Program-made: the position numbers and the translations under genes | In this document: positions 27,810 to 37,037 of the stretch, piece by piece | Layout: each line of letters starts with the position of its first letter | Position numbering within the stretch: the first letter of the stretch is position 1 | From: Bradyrhizobium sp. KBS0727 | GTDB lineage: Bacteria; Pseudomonadota; Alphaproteobacteria; Rhizobiales; Xanthobacteraceae | Length of the DNA stretch: 64,000 nt | Assembly (NCBI RefSeq): GCF_005937885.2 | Contig: NZ_CP042176.1 | Location: 2,537,501 to 2,601,500 of the forward strand | Direction: 5' to 3' | The notes under the pieces: model-generated | Database searches by the model: none | Told to the model about the DNA's origin: nothing | What the model saw: the letters and a program-made list of their open reading frames with translations, nothing else

Positions 27810-29216
27810 ATGAGCCAGACATCGACCGAGCGGCTGAAGGACTATCTCGCCCAGCTCCCGCCGCAGGCGCAGGCGCTGCTGATGCGGGAGTTCGAGCGCG
27901 CCATCGAGCGGGGGGAGGATGTCGCCGTCGCCAACTTCGTGCTGGAGCAACTGCGCAAGGTCGTGCGCGGGGCCGAACAGGACGAAGAAGCCCGGCCGCG
28001 CAGTGACGATCCGGCGCGGCTGTTGTTTGAGCCGCTCGAACCGTTCCTGGTCGAAAGCAATTTTCCGACACGGCCGGGGCAGATCCGCCGGGCATCGCTG
28101 ATGCCGGTCTGGCAATGGCTCGGGCGCGACGGCGCGACCGATGCCGCACGCGCGTTCGAAGCGTCGCTTGCCGAGATCAGGCGCAGCGGCTCGAACGCCG
28201 GCCTCGAAGCCGCGACCCGCAAATTTCAGGCCGCCGCAGCCGAGGCGATCGCAAAGATCGCAACCCCGGCGCCGGGCCACGATACGCAGCGCGCGTTATC
28301 GCGCATCGGGTCGCCCAATGTCGTCGAGGATTTGCTGTCGATCGGGGCCGTGTTGCGGGCACGCGAAGCGCTGGATGCGCTTGGTGGCCGGCTACCCAGC
28401 CAGCTCAGATCCTTTGGCGATCCCCAGATCGCGTCGGTGACCTCGGCGCTCAACGTGCCTTCCTTGCAGACGTCGCAACTGCTGCCGTTCGCGCTGTCGC
28501 TGATCATGCAGCGGCTGGTGGCGCCGTGGCAGATCATCCGCCTGGCGGTCAAGATGGCGGCGTCCGACGATGAAATTCGCGTTGCCGCCACGCCCTACGG
28601 CATCGCGGTCTCGATCGCGTTGCACGATCTGTCGTTCCTCGCGGCCTGCCTACGCACCGACATCCGGCGCGGCCAGCTCGACAATGTCGGCGAGCAACTG
28701 AAATCGCTGCATGACAGCGCGCGTGGGCTACGAACCGAACTCGATCTGCGCCAGGATTCGGCGTGGGGTCGCCAACTCGCGTCGATCCGCGCCGACATCT
28801 CCAACTCGCTGCAGTCGGAAATCGACAGCGTCCCGGGCCGGGTCCGCCGTATCCTGCGTCAGCGCGCCGACAAGGATATCGGCTCCGCCCCCAAGGTCGA
28901 TGCCGCGGAGGTCGAGGAAACCGCCGCCCTGATCGATTTCGTCGCGGTGTGCCGCACCTATGCCAGCGAACTCGCGATCAACGAGGTGACGCTGAGGACC
29001 TATTCCGACCTGCAGCACTACGTCGAGCGATCCACCGAAAGCCTGGTGCAGTCGCTGCGGGGCGGCGACACCAAGGCGCGCAGCTACCGGCAGATGCAGG
29101 TCAAGGCCGCGATCCGCTTCTGCGAAGTGCTGTTCGGTCACGATTACGCGTCGCTGATGAGCCGGGCGGCGGAAAATGCCGTGGTCGTCGAGCGCAAGCC
29201 GCCGCGCGCCAGCTAG
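27810..29216 (+). CDS. Conserved hypothetical protein (468 aa, helical)
   Basis: A 468-residue soluble-looking protein with no signal peptide. It is strongly helical and charged, with no recognised catalytic motif. Notable parts are the N-terminal SQTSTERLKDYLAQLPPQAQ, a more hydrophobic centre (LLPFALSLIMQRLVAPWQII, about residues 226-245) and a coiled-coil-like C-terminal half. It sits between the feuQ-like gene and the cytochrome c maturation operon. A half-matching CtrA-type site (TAAA-N7-TTAA, 27723-27737) lies upstream. I do not recognise the family beyond similar proteins in Bradyrhizobium relatives. Confidence 0.75.
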   Translation: MSQTSTERLKDYLAQLPPQAQALLMREFERAIERGEDVAVANFVLEQLRKVVRGAEQDEEARPRSDDPARLLFEPLEPFLVESNFPTRPGQIRRASLMPVWQWLGRDGATDAARAFEASLAEIRRSGSNAGLEAATRKFQAAAAEAIAKIATPAPGHDTQRALSRIGSPNVVEDLLSIGAVLRAREALDALGGRLPSQLRSFGDPQIASVTSALNVPSLQTSQLLPFALSLIMQRLVAPWQIIRLAVKMAASDDEIRVAATPYGIAVSIALHDLSFLAACLRTDIRRGQLDNVGEQLKSLHDSARGLRTELDLRQDSAWGRQLASIRADISNSLQSEIDSVPGRVRRILRQRADKDIGSAPKVDAAEVEETAALIDFVAVCRTYASELAINEVTLRTYSDLQHYVERSTESLVQSLRGGDTKARSYRQMQVKAAIRFCEVLFGHDYASLMSRAAENAVVVERKPPRAS

Positions 29217-29365
29217 GGCCATCAGCCGCGCTTTTGCGCGGGATATCCGGGTTTTCCGCCCCGGTCTCGCTCCTGTAATTGTCAATTGCCGGGCTTGCCG
29301 CCAGTGGTGTAAAGCGGCGCATCGGCGCTTGCCAGGAAAGTGCCGTTCCGCCCGGGAACCGCTTG

Positions 29366-30469
29366 ATGACACTGTGGTTTGTGTTCGCGCTGATGACGGT
29401 CGCGGCGATCTTTGCCGTGCTCTGGCCGTTGGGCCGCGGTGCGTCGGATGCCGGTGGCGGCACCGAGGCCGCGGTCTATACCGACCAGCTCGCCGAAATC
29501 GATCGCGATGTCGCCGCAGGGCTGATCGGCGCCCCCGAGGCCGAGGCCGCGCGGGTCGAAATCGGCCGCCGACTGCTCGCCGCCGTGGACAGCGGGCGCG
29601 CGGCTCCGGCGCGGTCGAACCTCCGTTTGCGCCGCGCCTCGGCCATTCTGGCGCTGGTCGCGCTGCCGATCGCGGCGGTGACGTTCTACCTGGCGTTCGG
29701 ATCACCGCAGCTCGGCGATTTCCCACTTAGCCAGCGTACCCGCGTGGCGGACGCCAACCAGCCGCTCGACAATATGGTGGCGCAGGTGGAAGCGCATCTG
29801 GAGAAGAATCCGACCGACGGCCGTGGCTGGAACGTGCTGGCGCCGGTGCTGGCAAGGCTCGGCCGCTACGACGAGGCGATCCGGGCCTATCGCAATTCGA
29901 TCACCTACAATGGCGACAGCGCCGAGCGCCGCTCCGACCTCGGCGAGGCCCTGATGGGCTCGGCGGGCGGCGTCGTTACGAGCGAGGCCAAGGCCGAATT
30001 CGAGCGTGCGGTCGCGCAAAAGGCCGATGAGCCCAAGGCGAACTATTTCCTGGGGCTGGCCGCCGAGCAGGATGGCCGCCAGGCCGAGGCCGCCGCGATC
30101 TGGCGTGCGATGCTCGAAAAGGCGCCGACCGAGGCGCCGTGGCGGCCGCTGGTCCAGGCCGCTTTGGTGCGGGTCGGCGGCCCCAATATGCCTGCGCTGT
30201 CGAACGACACGATGACCGCGGCCAAGGACATGAACGAGGCCGACCGCAGCACCATGATCCGCGGCATGGTCGATCGGCTCGCCACCCGGCTGAAGCAGAA
30301 CGGCGACGACGTCGAGGGATGGTTGCGGCTGGTGCGTGCCTATATGGTGATGGGCGAACGGGACAAGGCGGTGAGCGCGCTCGCCGATGCCCGTCAGGCG
30401 GTTGCCAACGACGCCGAACGCTTGCGCCAGCTCAATGAAGGCCTGAAGAACATGGGGCTTGATGGCTGA
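29366..30469 (+). CDS. ccmI: Cytochrome c maturation protein CcmI (CycH)
   Basis: A 367-residue membrane protein that holds apocytochrome c for haem ligation. Two membrane segments (about residues 1-20 and 94-113) flank a short cytoplasmic part containing the typical VYTDQLAEIDRDVAAGLI; the periplasmic part has TPR repeats (NVLAPVLARLGRYDEAIRAY, NYFLGLAAEQDGRQAEAAAI). The ATG at 29366 gives the usual N-terminus MTLWFVFALMTVAAIFAVLW; an upstream start adds unrelated residues. It is the first gene of the ccmI-ccmE-ccmF-ccmH (cycHJKL) operon. Confidence 0.93.
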   Translation: MTLWFVFALMTVAAIFAVLWPLGRGASDAGGGTEAAVYTDQLAEIDRDVAAGLIGAPEAEAARVEIGRRLLAAVDSGRAAPARSNLRLRRASAILALVALPIAAVTFYLAFGSPQLGDFPLSQRTRVADANQPLDNMVAQVEAHLEKNPTDGRGWNVLAPVLARLGRYDEAIRAYRNSITYNGDSAERRSDLGEALMGSAGGVVTSEAKAEFERAVAQKADEPKANYFLGLAAEQDGRQAEAAAIWRAMLEKAPTEAPWRPLVQAALVRVGGPNMPALSNDTMTAAKDMNEADRSTMIRGMVDRLATRLKQNGDDVEGWLRLVRAYMVMGERDKAVSALADARQAVANDAERLRQLNEGLKNMGLDG

Positions 30470-30483
30470 CATCGTGCACCCAA

Positions 30484-30568
30484 AGCGTTTTCGAGCGAAG
30501 TGGACACCGGTTCGCGTGAAGAAAACGCGTCAAGATATAGAGCTCGGTTCTGATTCAATCAGAACCGA
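30484..30568. repeat. Two tandem palindromes between ccmI and ccmE
   Basis: The first palindrome has arms GCGTTTTC / GAAAACGC around a core that, in reverse, reads GAACCGGTGTCCACTT, linking it to the elements at 10747 and 26201. The second (30542-30568) is a perfect 13-bp inverted repeat, CTCGGTTCTGATT / AATCAGAACCGAG, with a one-base centre. They separate ccmI and ccmE by 120 bases inside the operon. Confidence 0.75.
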
Positions 30569-30589
30569 GGATCAGGACAGAGGATATCG

Positions 30590-31078
30590 ATGACGCGCAA
30601 GCAGCGGCGTTTGACCATGATCGGCGGTTCGCTCGCGGTGCTCGCGGTTGCGGCGGCGCTGGTGCTGAACGCGATGCGCGATTCCATCGTGTTCTTTTCC
30701 ACGCCGACGATGGCAGCCGAGAAACATATTCCGCCCGGCAAGCGTTTCCGCCTCGGCGGACTGGTGCAGCCGGGATCGCTGGTGCGCGGCGACAATCTCG
30801 CGATCTCGTTTGCCGTCGCCGACGGCGACGCCACGCTGCCGGTTTCCTACAAGGGTATCCTGCCGGATTTGTTTCGCGAGGGGCAGGGCGTCGTCGCCGA
30901 AGGTGCGCTCGACGCATCGGGCGTCTTCAGGGCCGATACCGTATTGGCAAAACATGACGAGACCTACATGCCCAAGGACGTCGCCGACGCCCTGAAGAAG
31001 CAGGGGCACTGGAAGGACGATTACGGCGCCAAGCCGGGCGCTGCTGCCGCTGCGCCGACCCAGGGAGCCTCGCGGTGA
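30590..31078 (+). CDS. ccmE: Cytochrome c haem chaperone CcmE (CycJ)
   Basis: A 162-residue periplasmic haem chaperone with an N-terminal anchor ([20 protein letters not shown]). It covalently binds haem through His122 in the [10 protein letters not shown] motif, with Tyr126 as the axial ligand, and passes it to CcmF/CcmH. The OB-fold core includes [13 protein letters not shown] and [16 protein letters not shown]. The length fits the family. Its stop overlaps the GTG start of ccmF. Confidence 0.95.
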   Translation: MTRKQRRLTMIGGSLAVLAVAAALVLNAMRDSIVFFSTPTMAAEKHIPPGKRFRLGGLVQPGSLVRGDNLAISFAVADGDATLPVSYKGILPDLFREGQGVVAEGALDASGVFRADTVLAKHDETYMPKDVADALKKQGHWKDDYGAKPGAAAAAPTQGASR

Positions 31079-33057
31079 TCGCCGAAGCCGGACATTACGC
31101 GCTGGTGCTGGCCTTGGCGCTGGCGTTGATCCAGTCCACCGTGCCGATTGCCGGCGCGCGCTGGGGCGATGCCGCCCTGATGAACGTCGCGCGTTCCACC
31201 GCGCTTGCGCAATTGCTGTTCGCGGCGGCCTCGTTCGCGGCGCTGGTATGGCTTCACGTCACGTCGGATTTCTCCGTCGCCAACGTGTTCGAGAATTCGC
31301 ATTCGTTGAAGCCGTTGATTTACAAGATCACCGGCGTCTGGGGCAATCACGAAGGCTCGATGCTGCTGTGGGTGTCGATCCTGGCGCTGTTCGGCGGCCT
31401 CGTCGCCGCCTTCGGCAACAATCTGCCGCTGTCGCTGCGCGCCTATGTGCTGGCGGTGCAGGCATGGATCGCCAGCGCGTTCTATCTGTTCATTCTGGTC
31501 ACTTCGAACCCGTTCCTGCGCATCGCCAATCCCCCGATCGAGGGCCGCGACCTCAATCCGGTGCTGCAGGACATCGGCCTCGCCGTGCATCCGCCGATGC
31601 TCTATCTCGGCTATGTCGGGTTCTCGATTTCGTTTTCGTTCGCGATTGCCGCCTTGCTGGAGGGCCGGATCGATGCGGCCTGGGCGCGCTGGGTGCGGCC
31701 GTGGACGCTGGTGGCGTGGATATTTCTCACGCTCGGGATCGCGATGGGTTCGTACTGGGCCTACTACGAACTCGGCTGGGGCGGCTGGTGGTTCTGGGAT
31801 CCGGTCGAGAACGCTTCGCTGATGCCATGGCTCGCCGGCACCGCGTTGCTGCATTCGGCGGTGGTGATGGAAAAGCGCAACGCGCTGAAGGTCTGGACCA
31901 TCCTGCTGTCGATCCTGACGTTCTCGCTGTCGCTGCTCGGCACCTTCCTGGTGCGTTCGGGCGTGCTCACCTCGGTGCACGCGTTTGCGACCGATCCGGC
32001 ACGCGGCGTTTTCATCCTGCTGATCCTCTGCCTGTTCATCGGCGGCGGCCTTTCGCTGTATGCCTGGCGCGCGTCGGCCCTGAAGCAGGGCGGGCTGTTC
32101 GCGCCGATCTCGCGTGAAGGCGCGCTGGTGCTCAACAACCTGTTCCTGACCACGGCCTGCGCCACCGTCTTCATCGGTACGCTGTACCCGCTGGCGCTGG
32201 AAGTTCTGACCGGCGACAAGATTTCGGTCGGCGCTCCCTTCTTCAACCTGACTTTTGCACCTTTGTTCGTGCCGCTGATGATCGCGGTGCCGTTCGGACC
32301 GTTATTGGCCTGGAAACGCGGCGACCTCATCGGTGCTGCGCAGCGGCTGATGGCCGCCGGCATCGCCGCGCTGATCGCAATGGCGGTGCTGTTTGCGTGG
32401 ACCTATGGCGGCAGCACGTTCGCGCCGCTGGCGATCGGGTTGGCGGTGTGGGTCATTGCCGGCGCGCTGTGCGATCTTGCCGAGCGCACGGGATTGTTTC
32501 GCGTCGGCTTCGGGATTGCGATGCGGCGCGCGCGCGGTCTGCCGCGGTCGACCTGGGGCACGGCATTCGCGCATGCCGGCGTCGGCGTGGCGCTGATCGG
32601 GATCGTCTGCGAAACCACCTGGAACAGCGAATATATCGCCACCATGAAACCGGACGACGTCGCCAAAGTCGCCGGCTATGAGTTGAAGCTCGATGGGTTG
32701 ACGCAGCGTCAGGGCCCGAATTTCCGCGAGATGATCGCGCAGTTCACCGTCAATCTCGACGGTGAGAGGCTCAGCGTCATGACGCCGTCGAAGCGCAGTT
32801 TCACCACGCGGGGATCCTCGACCACCGAAGCAGCATTGCTGACGCGCGGCGCCAGCCAGTTGTATATCTCGCTCGGCGACACCACGGCCGAGGGCGCGAT
32901 CGCGGTGCGGATCTATCACAAGCCGATGGTGCTGCTGATCTGGTGGGGACCGGTGCTGATGGCGTTCGGCGGCATGCTGTCGCTGTCGGACCGACGCTTG
33001 CGCGTCGGCGCCCCGAAGCCCGCGAAGGCATCGCGCGCCCTGCAGCCAGCGGAGTGA
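31075..33057 (+). CDS. ccmF: Haem lyase subunit CcmF (CycK)
   Basis: A 660-residue polytopic inner-membrane protein that ligates haem to apocytochrome c together with CcmH. The periplasmic tryptophan-rich WWD motif is clear ([18 protein letters not shown]), as are the [18 protein letters not shown] stretch ([14 protein letters not shown]) and conserved histidines in membrane loops. It starts with GTG at 31075 within a GTGA overlap with ccmE, and ends four bases before the ccmH start, showing tight operon organisation. Confidence 0.95.
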   Translation: MIAEAGHYALVLALALALIQSTVPIAGARWGDAALMNVARSTALAQLLFAAASFAALVWLHVTSDFSVANVFENSHSLKPLIYKITGVWGNHEGSMLLWVSILALFGGLVAAFGNNLPLSLRAYVLAVQAWIASAFYLFILVTSNPFLRIANPPIEGRDLNPVLQDIGLAVHPPMLYLGYVGFSISFSFAIAALLEGRIDAAWARWVRPWTLVAWIFLTLGIAMGSYWAYYELGWGGWWFWDPVENASLMPWLAGTALLHSAVVMEKRNALKVWTILLSILTFSLSLLGTFLVRSGVLTSVHAFATDPARGVFILLILCLFIGGGLSLYAWRASALKQGGLFAPISREGALVLNNLFLTTACATVFIGTLYPLALEVLTGDKISVGAPFFNLTFAPLFVPLMIAVPFGPLLAWKRGDLIGAAQRLMAAGIAALIAMAVLFAWTYGGSTFAPLAIGLAVWVIAGALCDLAERTGLFRVGFGIAMRRARGLPRSTWGTAFAHAGVGVALIGIVCETTWNSEYIATMKPDDVAKVAGYELKLDGLTQRQGPNFREMIAQFTVNLDGERLSVMTPSKRSFTTRGSSTTEAALLTRGASQLYISLGDTTAEGAIAVRIYHKPMVLLIWWGPVLMAFGGMLSLSDRRLRVGAPKPAKASRALQPAE

Positions 33058-33061
33058 ACCC

Positions 33062-33562
33062 TTGAAGCAACTCCTCGCATGGGCATTTGTCGCCGCGGTG
33101 TTGATCGCGAGCCCGGCCGCGTTCGCCGTGCAGCCCGACGAGATCATGGGGGATCCGGCCAAGGAGGCGCGGGCGAGGGACCTGTCGCGCGAACTGCGCT
33201 GCATGGTGTGCCAGAATCAGTCGATCGACGATTCCGATGCGCCGCTGGCGCGCGACCTGCGGCTATTGGTGCGCGAGCGGATCGCGGCCGGCGACAGCGA
33301 CAACCAGGTGATCGATTTTCTGGTGGCGCGCTACGGCGAGTTCGTGTTGCTGAAGCCGCGCGTCAATCAGCACACGCTGGTGCTGTGGCTGTTGCCGCCG
33401 TTGGCGCTCGCCGGCGGCGGGTTGGCGCTTTGGCTGCACAACCGGCGCCGCCAGAAATCCGCTGGCGCCGGAGATCCCGCCTTGCTTCATTTGACCGAGG
33501 AGGAAGAGGCCCGGATCGATCGTCTGATCGCGGCCGATTCCGCGCGGGACAAGCCGATCTAG
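33062..33562 (+). CDS. ccmH: Cytochrome c maturation thiol-oxidoreductase CcmH (CycL)
   Basis: A 166-residue periplasmic protein with a signal peptide ([19 protein letters not shown]), the redox motif [11 protein letters not shown] (Cys47 and Cys50) and a C-terminal anchor ([20 protein letters not shown]). It keeps the haem-binding cysteines of apocytochrome c reduced for CcmF. The start is TTG at 33062, directly after ccmF; no better start exists before the signal peptide. It is the last ccm gene of this operon. Confidence 0.93.
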   Translation: MKQLLAWAFVAAVLIASPAAFAVQPDEIMGDPAKEARARDLSRELRCMVCQNQSIDDSDAPLARDLRLLVRERIAAGDSDNQVIDFLVARYGEFVLLKPRVNQHTLVLWLLPPLALAGGGLALWLHNRRRQKSAGAGDPALLHLTEEEEARIDRLIAADSARDKPI

Positions 33563-33640
33563 CTCGCGGCGGCTTACAAGCGGACCGATTTTCGCTATGA
33601 CATCGGGCTATCAAAAAAAGCATCACCGGGGGAATTGAAC

Positions 33641-34165
33641 ATGGCCTTTTCGCTCTACGACGCCACCGTGGCGAACTACCTTCAGATCCTGGGCGGTGTC
33701 AGCGGCGTTCTCGACCGCAGTCTCGCGCATTTTCGCGAAAAGAACGTCGATCCGGAATCGATCGTCGAGGCGCGGCTGGCGCCCGACATGCTGCCGTTTC
33801 GCTTTCAAATCATCTCGGTCGCGCAACATTCCCGCGGCGCCATCGAAGGCGTGCAGCAGGGCGTATTCAAGCCGCCGGCGTTCAAGACGCCGTATGATTA
33901 TGCCGGGCTGCAGGGACTGGTGGCCGAGACCCAGAAAGCCTTGTCGGCCCTGACGCCGGAGGCGGTCAATGGGCTGGCTGGCCGTGACGTCATGTTCCAT
34001 CTCGGCGAACGGCAATTGCCCTTCACGGCGGAGGGTTTTCTGATGTCGTTTTCGCTGCCCAATTTCTATTTCCACGCCGCCACCGCCTACGACATCCTGC
34101 GCACCAACGGCGTTCCCCTGGGCAAGCGGGATTTCATGGGCCGGCTGAACCTCAAGAAGGCCTGA
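33641..34165 (+). CDS. DUF1993 family protein
   Basis: A 174-residue soluble protein of the DUF1993 family (MAFSLYDATVANYLQILGGV, ARLAPDMLPFRFQI, GFLMSFSLPNFYFHAATAYD), a four-helix relative of DinB-like proteins with unknown activity. The ATG at 33641 is preceded by GGGGGAATTGAAC; an in-frame TTG two codons earlier is less likely. It is transcribed in the same direction as ccmH but with a 78-base gap, so it may be its own unit. Confidence 0.85.
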   Translation: MAFSLYDATVANYLQILGGVSGVLDRSLAHFREKNVDPESIVEARLAPDMLPFRFQIISVAQHSRGAIEGVQQGVFKPPAFKTPYDYAGLQGLVAETQKALSALTPEAVNGLAGRDVMFHLGERQLPFTAEGFLMSFSLPNFYFHAATAYDILRTNGVPLGKRDFMGRLNLKKA

Positions 34166-34185
34166 GCGCGTTTTAGCCTCTTGCT

Positions 34186-34253
34186 CCGTCATGCCTAGGC
34201 ATAGCGAGCGGAAGCGACGCCGTCCTTCGGACGGCTATGCCCGGCCATGACGG
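34186..34253. repeat. Palindromic intergenic repeat
   Basis: Outer arms CCGTCATG / CATGACGG, middle arms GGCATAGC / GCTATGCC, and an inner CCGTCC-TTC-GGACGG stem form one long hairpin. It lies 20 bases after the DUF1993 stop and may also act as a transcript end. The remaining ~220 bases before the protease gene show no gene. Confidence 0.7.
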
Positions 34254-34474
34254 CGAGATCGGCCCAGAGGGCTCGTTTTGCCCTTAGAAAGCCGCTTTTC
34301 CGCCTGCGCTAAGCCATTGATTGCCTGCGCTAAACTGCCGCATCCGCAACCTCCTTCATTACAAAAGTTTAACTCCCTAGCCAGCGCGCGGTAAGGCGGC
34401 AAACCCCATCTTCACTCCTGTCAGGTGCCCGTGCCCCCCGCACCGTCGATTTCTGGATCTGGAGATTTCCAACA

Positions 34475-36082
34475 ATGACCGAACGTCCCATCGATCTTTC
34501 CTCGCTTCCGTCCTATCAGGCGCCGCGGCGCACGCTGTTCTCGGCGCGCAAGTTCGCGCTGATGGCTTCCGTCGTCGCCGGCCTCGGCGCCGCCGTTTAT
34601 GGCTTCTCGCCGTCACATGGTCCGGTGGATGTATTCACCACCGCAGCCCACGCGCAGGTCAACAATGAGGTGCGCAAGGTCGCGCAGCCGGTCGGCTTTG
34701 CCGATATCGTCGAGCGCGTGAAGCCGTCGGTGATTTCGGTCAAGGTCAACATCAACGAGAAGGTCGCGAGCAAGGACGACAGCGCCAACAAGGACGAGGA
34801 CACGCCGTTCCAGCCGGGCTCGCCGATGGAGCGCTTCTTCCGCCGCTTCGGTGGACCGGATGGCTTGCCCCCGGGCCTGCGCGGTGGACCGGGTGGCGGC
34901 CGTGGTGGCCGTGGCGCCGTGACCGGCCAGGGTTCCGGCTTCTTCATCTCGGCTGACGGCTATGCCGTGACCAACAATCACGTGGTCGATGGCGCCGACA
35001 AGGTCGAGGTCACGACCGACGAAGGCAAGACCTATACTGCGAAGGTGATCGGCACCGATCCCCGCACCGACGTCGCGCTGATCAAGGTCGAGGGCGGCTC
35101 GAACTTCCCGTTCGCGAAACTTTCCGACACCAAGCCGCGGATCGGCGACTGGGTGCTCGCGGTCGGCAACCCGTTCGGCCTCGGCGGTACAGTGACGGCC
35201 GGCATCGTCTCGGCGTCGGGCCGCGACATCGGCAACGGTCCCTATGACGACTTCATCCAGATCGACGCGCCCGTGAACAAGGGCAACTCGGGTGGTCCGG
35301 CGTTCGACGTGTCGGGCGAGGTGATGGGCGTCAACACCGCGATCTATTCGCCGTCCGGCGGTAGCGTCGGCATCGCGTTCTCGATTCCCGCATCGACGGT
35401 GAAGAGCGTGATCGCCCAGCTCAAGGACAAGGGCACGGTCAGCCGCGGCTGGATCGGCGTCCAGATCCAGCCAGTGACGGCCGATATCGCCGACAGCCTC
35501 GGCCTGAAGAAGGCGGAAGGTGCGCTGGTGGCGGAACCGCAGGCCAACGGCCCGGCGGCCAAGGCCGGCATCGAATCCGGTGATGTCATCACCAGCGTCA
35601 ACGGCGAGCCGGTCAAGGATGCCCGCGAACTCGCCCGCACCATTGGCGGCCTCGCGCCCGGCAATGCCGTCAAGCTCAACGTCGTGCACAAGGGCCAGGA
35701 CAAGGTCATCAACCTGACGCTCGGCCAGTTGCCGAACACCGTCGAGGCCAAGGCCGACCTCGGCAAGGACGACGGTGGCAGCGTGACCAAGGGCGCCGAC
35801 GTGCCGAAGCTCGGCATGACGGTGGCCCCCGCCAACAGCGTCGCCGGCGCCGGCAAGGATGGCGTCGTGGTGACCGAGGTCGACCCGAAGAGTGCGGCCG
35901 CTGAACGCGGCTTCAAGGAAGGCGACGTGATTCTCGAAGTTGCCGGCAAGAGCGTCACCAATGCCGGTGACGTCCGTGAGGCGATCAACGCCGCGCGCGC
36001 CGACAACAAGAACAGCGTGCTCATGCGCGTGAAGAGCGGCGGTTCGTCGCGGTTCGTGGCAGTGCCGCTCGCCAAGGGTTAA
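34475..36082 (+). CDS. degP: DegP/HtrA-type periplasmic serine protease
   Basis: A 535-residue Do-family protease and chaperone for damaged envelope proteins. A cytoplasmic lead is followed by a hydrophobic export segment (about 27-44) ending near AHAQ. The trypsin-like domain has the full triad, His169 (TNNHVVDG), Asp199 (DPRTDVALIKV) and Ser272 (KGNSGGPAF), and two PDZ domains follow. A Gly/Arg-rich insertion (about 132-148) precedes the catalytic domain, as in many rhizobial homologs. It lies downstream of the cytochrome c maturation operon, as in other rhizobia, and a strong terminator follows. Confidence 0.93.
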   Translation: MTERPIDLSSLPSYQAPRRTLFSARKFALMASVVAGLGAAVYGFSPSHGPVDVFTTAAHAQVNNEVRKVAQPVGFADIVERVKPSVISVKVNINEKVASKDDSANKDEDTPFQPGSPMERFFRRFGGPDGLPPGLRGGPGGGRGGRGAVTGQGSGFFISADGYAVTNNHVVDGADKVEVTTDEGKTYTAKVIGTDPRTDVALIKVEGGSNFPFAKLSDTKPRIGDWVLAVGNPFGLGGTVTAGIVSASGRDIGNGPYDDFIQIDAPVNKGNSGGPAFDVSGEVMGVNTAIYSPSGGSVGIAFSIPASTVKSVIAQLKDKGTVSRGWIGVQIQPVTADIADSLGLKKAEGALVAEPQANGPAAKAGIESGDVITSVNGEPVKDARELARTIGGLAPGNAVKLNVVHKGQDKVINLTLGQLPNTVEAKADLGKDDGGSVTKGADVPKLGMTVAPANSVAGAGKDGVVVTEVDPKSAAAERGFKEGDVILEVAGKSVTNAGDVREAINAARADNKNSVLMRVKSGGSSRFVAVPLAKG

Positions 36083-36210
36083 ATACGAGATGGAAGGTTT
36101 CGCCGGCATTGTCGCCCCCGCCGACGGCTCCTTCCTGGGAGCGGGCGAAAAGCTCGCTCCCACTGGTTACCTTTCGATGGAATACGCCCCCCTCCGTCGG
36201 AAGGGCCTAA

Positions 36211-36250
36211 GGGCGGTGGAGTCCCCCAGCTCCGCCGCCCACTTTTTTCA
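36211..36250 (+). terminator. Rho-independent terminator after degP
   Basis: An 11-bp stem (GGGCGGTGGAG / CTCCGCCGCCC, one G-T pair) with an 8-base loop is followed by ACTTTTTT. This is the best intrinsic terminator in the window and separates degP from the next two-component pair. Confidence 0.8.
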
Positions 36251-36335
36251 CTTATTTTTTTCACTTAATCGAGAGCGTTCCGGGTCGCCTTGCATCGCTG
36301 GGCTGCCCGCGCCATGGTGAGAGAAAGTCCATCCC

Positions 36336-37037
36336 GTGACCGCAACCGCCCCCGAAATGCGCCTGTTGATCATCGAAGACGACCGCGAGTCCGCCGACTA
36401 TCTGGTCAAGGCGTTCCGTGAGGTCGGTCATGTCGCCGATCTCGCCAGCGACGGTGAGGAGGGCTTGTCGATGGCCGACGGCGGCGACTACGACGTGCTG
36501 GTGGTGGACCGGATGCTGCCCAAGCGCGACGGCCTGTCCGTCATCGGTACCCTACGCGACAAGGGCAACCACACGCCGGTCCTGATTCTGTCCGCGCTCG
36601 GCCAGGTCGACGACCGCATCAAGGGCCTGCGCGCCGGTGGCGACGATTATCTGCCAAAACCCTATTCATTCGCCGAACTGCTGGCCCGCGTCGAGGTGCT
36701 GTCGCGTCGTCACGGCGGTCCGGCCGAAGAGACCACCTATCGGGTCGGCGATCTCGAACTCGACCGGCTTTCCCACCGCGTGGCGCGCGGCAAGGACGAG
36801 CTGACGCTGCAGCCCCGCGAATTCCGTCTGCTCGAATATTTGATGAAGCATGCCGGGCAGGTGGTGACGCGCACCATGCTGCTGGAAAACGTCTGGGATT
36901 ATCACTTCGATCCGCAGACCAACGTCATCGACGTCCATATCTCACGGTTGCGCTCCAAGATCGACAAGGGCTTTGAACGGCCCTTGCTGCACACGATTCG
37001 CGGCGCCGGATACATGATCCGTGACGGCATTCGGTAA
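36336..37037 (+). CDS. OmpR-family response regulator
   Basis: A 233-residue response regulator with receiver Asp58 in VVDRMLPKRDG, acidic pocket EDD (14-16), Lys in PKPYSF and a C-terminal winged-helix domain ending RGAGYMIRDG. The GTG at 36336 is preferred because GAGAGAAAG lies about nine bases upstream; an ATG seven codons later has no such site. It overlaps the kinase gene by 17 bases. The position between degP and glnE suggests envelope stress control, but the regulon is unknown. Confidence 0.88.
   Translation: MTATAPEMRLLIIEDDRESADYLVKAFREVGHVADLASDGEEGLSMADGGDYDVLVVDRMLPKRDGLSVIGTLRDKGNHTPVLILSALGQVDDRIKGLRAGGDDYLPKPYSFAELLARVEVLSRRHGGPAEETTYRVGDLELDRLSHRVARGKDELTLQPREFRLLEYLMKHAGQVVTRTMLLENVWDYHFDPQTNVIDVHISRLRSKIDKGFERPLLHTIRGAGYMIRDGIR

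Noticed and set aside
34613..36163. 516-codon minus-strand frame opposite degP
   Set aside because: Antisense shadow; the protease on the other strand has a complete catalytic triad.
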